From the NCBI GenBank assembly GCA_015065135.1, contig SVQY01000002.1, forward strand, positions 36,734-100,733: DNA of 64,000 nucleotides, written 5' to 3'. The notes beneath the pieces are model-generated. The model ran no database searches. It saw only the letters and a list, made by a program, of their open reading frames with translations, and was not told the DNA's origin. Shown here piece after piece: positions 31,445 to 38,493 of the stretch (the first letter of the stretch is position 1; each line of letters starts with the position of its first letter). The stretch is from Oscillospiraceae bacterium. GTDB taxonomy: Bacteria > Bacillota > Clostridia > Oscillospirales > CAG-272. The translations under genes were made by a program, and so were the position numbers.

Positions 31445-31560
31445 ACCCTTACCTCCTTTGTTTCATCTCTTTTATTTTACAATATTTTTGTCTGTTTGGC
31501 AAGTGCTTTTTTGTGGAAGCGTGTGTCGCTTTTTGCAAACGATTTTTTGCCGTGTGGGAC

Positions 31561-31589
31561 TTGACAAGACGGTCGCTTTTGGATATAAT
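31561..31589 (+). promoter_or_regulatory. Consensus SigA promoter for tRNA-Gly
   Basis: TTGACA 31561-31566, TATAAT 31584-31589, exactly 17-bp spacer; tRNA starts 15 nt after the -10. Confidence 0.9.
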
Positions 31590-31603
31590 AAGAATGTTGC
31601 TAT

Positions 31604-31677
31604 GCAGGCATAGTCTAGTGGTAAAACCTCAGCTTCCCAAGCTGATGCTGCGGGTTCGATTCCCGTTGCCTGCTCCA
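31604..31677 (+). tRNA. tRNA-Gly (anticodon CCC), CCA encoded
   Basis: GCAGGCA/TGCCTGC acceptor, anticodon stem TCAGC-TTCCCAA-GCTGA, T-arm GCGGGTTCGATTCCCGT, discriminator U + CCA. Confidence 0.96.
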
Positions 31678-31683
31678 AAAACG

Positions 31684-31731
31684 GAAAAATCTCTGGAATG
31701 CCCGTAAATAGGGCGTTTCAGGGATTTTTTC
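31684..31731 (+). terminator. Putative terminator after tRNA-Gly
   Basis: Imperfect hairpin GAAAAATCTCTGGAATGCCC-GTAAATA-GGGCGTTTCAGGGATTTTTTC. Confidence 0.55.
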
Positions 31732-31825
31732 TTTGTTTTATCGGGGTTTTGGTGTTCCGAAAATGTAAATTCGGGCTTGATTTTGTAAAGGCTGTGGCGA
31801 AAAGTTTTTCCGAAATCGGAAACTT

Positions 31826-31898
31826 TGCAACACGGATGCAACACGGAAAAGGGCTTGCAACACGTCTGCAACACGTCTGCAACACGGTTGCAACACGG
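31826..31898. repeat. Six direct copies of TGCAACACG in an 11-bp-phased array
   Basis: TGCAACACG starts at 31826, 31837, 31856, 31867, 31878, 31889 (spacings 11, 19, 11, 11, 11). Confidence 0.95.
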
Positions 31899-31974
31899 TT
31901 TTTAAGGTGTGCGGCAGGGAGCCGGCGGGAGCGGGGAGCTGCTTCAAAACGGTGAGTGCGAGGAGGGTGCCTTG

Positions 31975-32038
31975 GGAGAGGTGCTCTCCTTTTTTTATTG
32001 CCAAATTCGGGCGGAGTTTTATGCTCCGCCCTTTTTTT
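31975..32038 (+). terminator. Tandem rho-independent terminators before the phage late operon
   Basis: GGAGAG-GTG-CTCTCC-TTTTTTT (31975-31996) and GGGCGGAG-TTTTATG-CTCCGCCC-TTTTTTT (32009-32038). Confidence 0.75.
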
Positions 32039-32047
32039 AGTTCTCTT

Positions 32048-32080
32048 GCAAAATGGTGACTTTTGGAAAACCCATCCGTG
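32048..32080 (+). repeat. 33-bp perfect direct repeat, copy 1 (putative phage promoter/regulatory element)
   Basis: GCAAAATGGTGACTTTTGGAAAACCCATCCGTG, identical to 47821-47853; followed by TAGCAT giving TGG-TAGCAT (extended -10-like). Confidence 0.9.
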
Positions 32081-32154
32081 GTAGCATTGTGCCAAAGATA
32101 GCGCGCTTTTTTGTCTATAGCAACGCGCGACAACATTTTTGAGGAGGATTTTTT

Positions 32155-32685
32155 ATGGAAAAACGCGAGAGCAACCGCGAGGATCTGAACGGCCGTGACG
32201 CGACAGTCATCGACGGTGTGGTGATCGACGGCGAGCTGCTGCACGATGCGGCAGTGGGCGCCTTGAGCGGAATACCGCATGGAGCTGACGAGGCTGACGA
32301 GGGGAAACGGTTGGGGAGACCCAGTACCTACGATCCTGTTTATCTTGACATGGCGGTGGAGTATTTCTCGAAGCTGCACAAGGATGAGGAGTCCGGCGCG
32401 ATCCGCGTGCCCTCCCGTGTGTTCTTCGCACGGCACATCGGGCAGCCCCACACCACCGTGAAGCACTGGGAGAAGCTGTACCCCGAGTTCGGCGAAGCGA
32501 TTGCGGACGGCATCGAGCACGCCAAGGAGCTGCGCATCATGCTTGCCGAGAACAAGCTGTTGGATGGCGCATTCTCCAAATTCGTGCTGGCATCCGCCTA
32601 CGGCATGAGTGAGAAGACTGCCGTGGAGCTTTCCGGGGCAGAGAACGGCAAATTTGAGGTCAATATCCATGTGGTGCGGGATTGA
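32155..32685 (+). CDS. terS: Phage terminase small subunit-like protein
   Basis: GRPSTYDPVYLDMAVEYFSKLHKDEES...SRVFFARHIGQPHTTVKHWEKLYPEFGEAIADGIEHAKE; immediately before the terminase genes. Confidence 0.72.
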   Translation: MEKRESNREDLNGRDATVIDGVVIDGELLHDAAVGALSGIPHGADEADEGKRLGRPSTYDPVYLDMAVEYFSKLHKDEESGAIRVPSRVFFARHIGQPHTTVKHWEKLYPEFGEAIADGIEHAKELRIMLAENKLLDGAFSKFVLASAYGMSEKTAVELSGAENGKFEVNIHVVRD

Positions 32686-33211
32686 GCTGTGGCGGATCGT
32701 GCCGGGTACCGATGACAAAATCGAGGTCAGCAATCTTGGGCGCGTGCGTTCTAACCTGCGCGACGGTCGCATCCTAAAAACGCAGAAGGATGCCAAGGGA
32801 TATGAACGGTGCCGGGTGACGATCAGAGGAAGGAAGATCACACTTAAGCTGCATCGGGCTGTAGCTGCAGCATTTATTGAAAATCCGCAGGGGCTGCCAC
32901 AGGTAAACCACAAGGACGGAAACAAGAGCAACAACACGGCTGCTAATCTGGAGTGGATTTCTGGTCTTGAGAACGCCCGACACGCGGTGCGAAGCGGTCT
33001 GTGGGAAAATGTTCTTGCAGCCTCTCGCGCAGAAAACGAACGGCGAAAAAGAGCGGTTCGGGCTACCAATATCAGCACAGGAGAAAGCGTGCTGTTTTCT
33101 TCGGTTTCGGAAGCCGAGCGCGCGATAGGCACCAGACACATTTGCGCGTGTATAAAAGGGGAACGCCGTCAAGCATGCGGCTTTACCTTTTGTTATGCAG
33201 AGGGGAGGTGA
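32669..33211 (+). CDS. NUMOD4/HNH homing-type endonuclease with C-terminal NUMOD1-like segment
   Basis: ELWRIVPGTDDKIEVSNLGRVRS...; HRAVAAAFIENPQGLPQVNHKDGNKSNNTAANLEWISGLENARHAV; RATNISTGESVLFSSVSEAERAIGTRHICACIKGERRQACGFTFCYA. Start overlaps terS by 17 nt. Confidence 0.92.
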   Translation: MWCGIELWRIVPGTDDKIEVSNLGRVRSNLRDGRILKTQKDAKGYERCRVTIRGRKITLKLHRAVAAAFIENPQGLPQVNHKDGNKSNNTAANLEWISGLENARHAVRSGLWENVLAASRAENERRKRAVRATNISTGESVLFSSVSEAERAIGTRHICACIKGERRQACGFTFCYAEGR

Positions 33212-33219
33212 TCTGCCGT

Positions 33220-34610
33220 ATGGGATTAAATCTTGAGATAACAGAGCGTCAGGATGAGTTTTTGAGCGCGACTGCTTCCGAGGTCTTGTACGGCGGTTAG
33301 GTGCCGCGGGCGGTGGAAAGAGCTACGGGCAGGTCATTGATGCCATGCTGTACGCCCTGCGCTATCCCGGCTCCAAGCAGCTGATATTGCGACGGACCTT
33401 CCCGGAGCTGGACAAATCTATCATACGTACCGCGCTGATGCTATACCCCAAGGAGATCTATTCCTTTTCGCAAACGACCCGCACCGGGCGGTTTAAGAAT
33501 GGATCTCTTATTGACTTTGGCTATTGCGAGCGAGAGAACGACGTGCTGCGCTATCAGGGTCTGGAATACGACGTGATCCGCTTCGACGAGCTGACGCACT
33601 TTACCGAGTTTCAATATCTCTACTTGATGTCCAGATGCCGCGGCGCAAATTCGTTCCCGAAACAAATGAAAAGCTCCACCAACCCCGGCAGCGTAGGGCA
33701 CGCCTGGGTGAAGGAGCGCTTTGTGGATCCCGCGCCCGCAGGGGAGATCTTTGAGGCGGAATTGCCAAACGGCAAGACCATCTCCAGGCAGTACATCCGC
33801 GCAACCGTTTACGACAACATTTTTCTTTTACGCGACGACCCCGGATACATTGACCGTCTGATGGCGTTACCCGAGAAGCAGCGCAAGGCCCTGCTGGACG
33901 GAAACTGGAACATCTTCGATGGTGTGCGCTTTACCGCCTTTGACGATCGCGTGCACGTGGTGGATCCCTTTCAGCTGCCTGCCGGCTGGAGGCGGTATCG
34001 CGCTATCGACTACGGTCTCGACCGCCTGGCGTGCCTCTGGATCGCCGTGGACGGAGACCGCAACGCCTACGTATACCGTGAGCTGTGTGAGAGCAATCTG
34101 ATCATCTCGGAGGCGGCGCGCAAGATGCGAGAGATGACTGTTGACGAGGAGATCTACGGCACCCTGGCGCCCCCCGACCTGTGGTCCCGAGGACAGGAGA
34201 CCGGCAAATCCCGTGCGCTGCTCTTTGCGGACGCGGGCGTGCCCCTTATCAAGGTGAGCAACGACCGCGCCGCCGGCTGGGCTGCCATTGACGAGCTGCT
34301 GAAGCTGCGGGAGGGCGGCATAGCCAAGCTGCACATCTTCCGCAACTGCACCGAGCTGATCAAGTGCCTGCCCATGCTGCAGATCGACCCCAAGAAGCCC
34401 GACGACGTGATGACCGAGCCCCACGAGATCACCCACGCGCCCGATGCGCTGCGCTATTTCTCCGTCTTCTTCACCCGCCCTGCGGAGGAAAAGAAGGAGG
34501 AGACAGCGGTGACACCGGACAAGTGGACCGAGGATATGTGGGAGGATTACCGCAACGCCTCATCTGCCGAGCGGCGAGAGCTGATTCGGGCGTGGGGCAG
34601 ACCGAGATGA
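33220..34610 (+). CDS. terL: Phage terminase large subunit, interrupted by a 5-nt insertion/stop inside Walker A (frameshift or translational hop needed)
   Basis: MGLNLEITERQDEFLSATASEVLYGG-stop(33298-33300), then in another frame AAGGGKSYGQVIDAMLYALRYPGSKQLILRRTFPELDKS... to 34610. SD AGGGGAGGTG before ATG 33220. Confidence 0.92.
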
Positions 34611-34627
34611 TTTTATAAGGAGGACAT

Positions 34628-36583
34628 ATGGAAATTCCAAAAGGAGACGACAGACTGGCGTTTTTTCAGGAGCTGCTGAACAGAAGCAACGCTGCCAGAG
34701 ACGACGCCTTTAACGATATCGAAAAGTGGCGCAAGCAGTATACCGGAGATCCTGCCATTGACGGCGGCGAGAAGGCAAAGGTGGTGCGCAACATCACCTA
34801 CGAGCTGATCGAGAGCCAGATCTCCACACACATTCCCGCACCCCGCGTGGATGCCAAGGTATACAGCGAGCGCAACGACCGCGGCGCCAAGAGCATCGAG
34901 CGGCTCTGCGCCACCATCCGCAACGACCTGCCCTTTGAGCGGCTGAACGATCAAGATGAGCGCAACACCTTTGTGGACGGCGCATCCGTCTATCTGGTGG
35001 AGTGGGACGAGAGCATCCGCACCCACAGCGAGTGCGGCGGTGTGCGCGTGACCGTGCTGGAGGCGGACGGGCTTTACCCCCAGCCAGGCATCTACGAGAT
35101 CCGTGACATGGACTGGGTGATATTGCGCTTTCAGTCCACCAAGGACGAGATCATTGCCAAGTACCACGTAGCCCCCGACGTTGCCGAGGAGGCGGAGAAC
35201 GATGCCATTGCAGAGACCCAGGACGAGGACATCTGCACCGTTTACGTGTGCTTTTATAAAAACAGCGAGGATCAGGTGAGCCAGTACATCTGGAGCGGCA
35301 ACACCCAGCTTGCCGACATCGACGACTACTACGCCCGCAAGCGCTACGTCTGCGCCGTGTGCGGCAGGCGGCGTGAGCTGTGCGAGAGCTTTGAGCACTG
35401 CGACTGCGGCGGGGAGTTCATTGCAGAGAGCGAGGAATACGAGGAGATCACCCGGGACGTGGTGCTGCCCGACGGCTTCACGATCCCCGCCAGGTCCCCC
35501 AAGTACGACGAGAACGGCGCGCCCGTGATGCGAAAGGTGACCAGGATCCGCACCGACAGCCACGGCGAGGCGATGCACGAGCTGATCGAGGGCGTGAGCA
35601 TACCCATGACCTACGAGGACAGCGAGCAGGACGTGGAGGTGACCAGGATCCCTTGGTACCGCCCCCGCTTCTTCCCGGTGGTGGTGCGCAAGAACACCTC
35701 CCGTCGCCGCTCGGTGCTGGGGCAGAGCGACTGCTATTTCATCCGCCCCCAGCAGCAGGAGATCAACAAGATCGAGACCCGCATCCACGAGAAGATCATG
35801 GGCTCCGGCGTTTATCCCTTCAAACCCGAGGATGCAGCCTTTGAGTTTGACGACACGGTGCAGACCCGCGTGCTGAACGTGCCGCCCGAATATATGAACG
35901 CCGCCGGGCGTGTATTCGGCGTGCTGGACATGATGCCCAACCTCCAGCAGGAGATCGCCCAGAGCGATCGCCTTTACGAGCACGCGAAGCGGATCCTCGG
36001 CATTACCAACTCCTATCAGGGCCAGGCGGACACCACCGCCAAGTCGGGCGTGGCAAAGCAGGCGCAGATCCAGCAGGCTGCGGGCAGACTTGACAGCAAG
36101 CGCGTGATGAAGAACGCTGCCTACAGTGATCTGGACCGTATTCTGTTCGAGTATCACCTCGCCTACGCGGACGAGCCCCGCCCCATTGCCTACAAGGATG
36201 CCTTCGGCAGGATGCAGAACAGCACCTTCAACCGCTATGATTTCGTGCGATACGACGAGGAGGGACACCGCTATTACTATGAAGACCGCTTCCTTTTCTC
36301 GGTGGATCAGAACGGCGGCGCGGACACCCAACGGGAGGTGCTGTGGCAGCTCAATCAGCAGAATTTCAGCGCCGGTGTATACGGTGACCCCGCACAGATC
36401 GGCACCCTGCTGCGCTACTGGCAGATGCAGGAGCAGGCCCATTACCCCCACGCCCGTGAGAACGTGGAGTACTTTACCGAGCTGCTGGAGCGTGAGCGCG
36501 CAGCCATGAACGACGCGGTGGGGCAGGGACAGCCCGCACCGGGCAATAAGATGATGACAGGAGGTGCCGCAAATGGCATTTGA
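34628..36583 (+). CDS. Phage portal protein (podovirus type) with internal zinc-ribbon-like insert
   Basis: 651 aa after terL; RNITYELIESQISTHIPAPRVDAKVYSERN; insert RYVCAVCGRRRELCESFEHCDCGGEF; SYQGQADTTAKSGVAKQAQIQQAAGRLDSKRVMKNAAYSDLDRILF. Confidence 0.82.
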   Translation: MEIPKGDDRLAFFQELLNRSNAARDDAFNDIEKWRKQYTGDPAIDGGEKAKVVRNITYELIESQISTHIPAPRVDAKVYSERNDRGAKSIERLCATIRNDLPFERLNDQDERNTFVDGASVYLVEWDESIRTHSECGGVRVTVLEADGLYPQPGIYEIRDMDWVILRFQSTKDEIIAKYHVAPDVAEEAENDAIAETQDEDICTVYVCFYKNSEDQVSQYIWSGNTQLADIDDYYARKRYVCAVCGRRRELCESFEHCDCGGEFIAESEEYEEITRDVVLPDGFTIPARSPKYDENGAPVMRKVTRIRTDSHGEAMHELIEGVSIPMTYEDSEQDVEVTRIPWYRPRFFPVVVRKNTSRRRSVLGQSDCYFIRPQQQEINKIETRIHEKIMGSGVYPFKPEDAAFEFDDTVQTRVLNVPPEYMNAAGRVFGVLDMMPNLQQEIAQSDRLYEHAKRILGITNSYQGQADTTAKSGVAKQAQIQQAAGRLDSKRVMKNAAYSDLDRILFEYHLAYADEPRPIAYKDAFGRMQNSTFNRYDFVRYDEEGHRYYYEDRFLFSVDQNGGADTQREVLWQLNQQNFSAGVYGDPAQIGTLLRYWQMQEQAHYPHARENVEYFTELLERERAAMNDAVGQGQPAPGNKMMTGGAANGI

Positions 36584-38180
36584 TGAGAAGGAGAAGGATA
36601 AGAATACCGCCGTGGCGGAGCCGAAGGAGAGCCCTGCGGCGCCTGCTGCTCCCACAGCGCCCCCCGCGACCGGCGGCTACGGAGACTATCTTGCCGCCAA
36701 GCAGACGACCCCTGCCGTTGGCGGATACGGAGACTATCTGGCGGGCAAGACGGCGCCCGTGAGCAGCGCCGTCAGCGGCTACGGTGATTGGCTGGCCACC
36801 CAGCAGAAGAACCACGAGGTGGAGACCGCTCCCAAGGAGGGAATGACCTACGGAGACTACCTTGCCTACACCGGAAAGGACCCGGTAGGGGATTACAACG
36901 CCAAGGTGCGGCAGGCAGAGCTGGACTACCAAAAGGGGCTTGCCACCTACGGGCAGAACGCCGAGAGGATGGCGAAGGCAGGGCTTGCGAAAAGCGGCTA
37001 CGGTGAATACCTTGCCGGGGAAGCCTTTGCTGCCCGCGGCGCTGCCGTGACCGCCGCGCAGCAGGAGGCGAAAACCGCCCAGCAGCAGAGCTTTGCCACC
37101 TACGGTGAGTATCTGGAGGGGCTGAAGCAAAAGGAGCAGCAGGAGGCGGAAATTCAAGCCGCAGAGCAGGAGCAGCAGGCTGCCGTGAAGCAGCAAAATC
37201 TTGCAAACGCCACGGCTGCGGTGTCGGGGACTATGGAGAACGGCGCGACCGTGGATGCGGCGATCGGCAGCTTGTCGGGCGTATACGATGCAGCAACACT
37301 GGAGCAGGTGCGCAACAACATGACGACCTCCAATCTGACGCAGGCGCTTTCCGGCAGCAGCATTCAGATCGGGCTTGACGACACCCTGAAGGGGGTGACC
37401 GACGAGTGGCTTGCCTCCTCCTCTCTGAAGGATGCGGAAGGCAACGCCTACACCGTGGCGAGCTTGAGAAAGGCGATGCAAGGCAATAACTATAAGTTCC
37501 TTACCGAAATGATCAATACCGGCAGCTCCGCCGGGCTGCAGGCGTATGCCTCTTACCACGGGATCGGCGGAGATCTTTCTAACGTAGAGGTGGTGGACAA
37601 GATCGTGGATCATATGGTAAGGAGTGGCGCGTTGACCGAGGATCAGTATAAGCAGTACGTGACCGACAAATATATCGCAAACGCGGACGATCTTGAAAGC
37701 GGCAGAGACTTTCTTGAAACGATCACAAACGTGTATCAGAACGCCGATATGACCGACGAGCAAAAAGAAGAAGTGTTGAATACGCTGCAGGAGTATTCTA
37801 ACGAAAAGCTTGGCCAAGTGCAGATGAATGGAATTCGATGGGGCTACAAGAACAGCAGCGGCGTTGTTCATCCGACAAAAATATGGCTTAATCAAGGAAA
37901 TGGTAAAGAGGTTATGGTTCCGATGCACATAAAAAGAGGAGCTGGAATTAGCGAGGAAAAGGTGGACGAGATTATTCCTTTGTATTCCAATCCAAGGGAA
38001 TACAGCGGGTATTATGCACCCCAAAACAACAACCAAGCGATTGAGCTTGGTGTATTAGACGGGCAAATAGTCATCAATTATGGCACCACTTGGTATTGTG
38101 CATCGTTTGAATTTAACGACAAAACAGAAAAATTTGTAGCTTGGGCATTGCTCAACAACAGAAAAAAGGAGTCGGTATAA
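36573..38180 (+). CDS. Virion-associated protein with [G/T]YG[D/E][Y/W]L repeats, unknown function
   Basis: AGGAGG Shine-Dalgarno; GGYGDYLAAKQ, GGYGDYLAGK, SGYGDWLATQ, MTYGDYLAYTG, SGYGEYLAGE, ATYGEYLEG; AT-rich C-terminal ~130 aa. Confidence 0.65.
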   Translation: MAFDEKEKDKNTAVAEPKESPAAPAAPTAPPATGGYGDYLAAKQTTPAVGGYGDYLAGKTAPVSSAVSGYGDWLATQQKNHEVETAPKEGMTYGDYLAYTGKDPVGDYNAKVRQAELDYQKGLATYGQNAERMAKAGLAKSGYGEYLAGEAFAARGAAVTAAQQEAKTAQQQSFATYGEYLEGLKQKEQQEAEIQAAEQEQQAAVKQQNLANATAAVSGTMENGATVDAAIGSLSGVYDAATLEQVRNNMTTSNLTQALSGSSIQIGLDDTLKGVTDEWLASSSLKDAEGNAYTVASLRKAMQGNNYKFLTEMINTGSSAGLQAYASYHGIGGDLSNVEVVDKIVDHMVRSGALTEDQYKQYVTDKYIANADDLESGRDFLETITNVYQNADMTDEQKEEVLNTLQEYSNEKLGQVQMNGIRWGYKNSSGVVHPTKIWLNQGNGKEVMVPMHIKRGAGISEEKVDEIIPLYSNPREYSGYYAPQNNNQAIELGVLDGQIVINYGTTWYCASFEFNDKTEKFVAWALLNNRKKESV

Positions 38181-38191
38181 CCGACTCCTTT
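38165..38191. terminator. Hairpin terminator between convergent genes (U-tract best on the minus strand)
   Basis: AAAGGAGTCGG-TATAA-CCGACTCCTTT; the loop contains the TAA stop of the + strand ORF. Confidence 0.75.
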
Positions 38192-38195
38192 GGAA

Positions 38196-38423
38196 CTATC
38201 CTTTTAACTTTGGGAATAAATACAAATCTTGTGTTGCGATTTCAAAGCGATCAAACGGCTTGGTGAGACCAACATCGGTATAGAGCGATTCTACCTCACA
38301 ATCCGCAAGCGAAAGATTACGGCGGGTGTTGTGCAGCCATTCAAAAAATTCATTGGTGTCAAACCATTCCCCTTTTGGATGCCGGAACTTATATCCGGCG
38401 AGATGCACGGTGATTTTGTTCAT
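38196..38423 (-). CDS. Moron-like small protein (75 aa), unknown function
   Basis: Reverse orientation within late genes, own consensus promoter and terminator; MNKITVHLAGYKFRHPKGEWFDTNEFFEWLHNTRRNLSLADCEVESLYTDVGLTKPFDRFEIATQDLYLFPKLKG. Confidence 0.8.
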   Translation of the reverse strand: MNKITVHLAGYKFRHPKGEWFDTNEFFEWLHNTRRNLSLADCEVESLYTDVGLTKPFDRFEIATQDLYLFPKLKG

Positions 38424-38455
38424 ACATAACCCTCGCTTTTTCTTGCATTACTCAC

Positions 38456-38484
38456 ATTATAAAACCACTTCCGAAAATTGTCAA
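38456..38484 (-). promoter_or_regulatory. Perfect-consensus SigA promoter driving the moron-like gene
   Basis: Minus strand TTGACA (38484-38479), 17-bp spacer, TATAAT (38461-38456), 33 bp before the ATG at 38423. Confidence 0.9.
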
Positions 38485-38493
38485 GGAGATTTT

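Noticed and set aside
31629-31874. Minus-strand ORF ending GNGNRTRSISLGS
   Set aside because: It is read through the tRNA-Gly antisense, a familiar tRNA artefact.
31826-31898. Possible CRISPR array from the TGCAACACG repeats
   Set aside because: Repeat core is only 9 bp and period 11 bp, with no unique spacers and no cas genes; an iteron-like array fits better.
31738-33141. 467-aa minus-strand ORF with CCR/CCK repeats
   Set aside because: Antisense to tandem terminators, terS and the HNH gene; translation follows the iterons and has no coherent domain.
33280-33310. Canonical -1 slippery-site frameshift in terL
   Set aside because: No X_XXY_YYZ heptamer at C_GGC_GGT_TAG; a hop between matched GGT codons fits better, and plain mutation remains possible.
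33220-33345. Group I intron or intein in terL
   Set aside because: Only 5 extra nucleotides separate the two coding parts; the HNH gene lies outside terL rather than inside an intron or intein.
33345-34610. Annotating terL as simply starting at ATG 33345
   Set aside because: That start would omit Walker A; the upstream 26 codons with a good SD and the AAGGGKS in the shifted frame show the gene starts at 33220.
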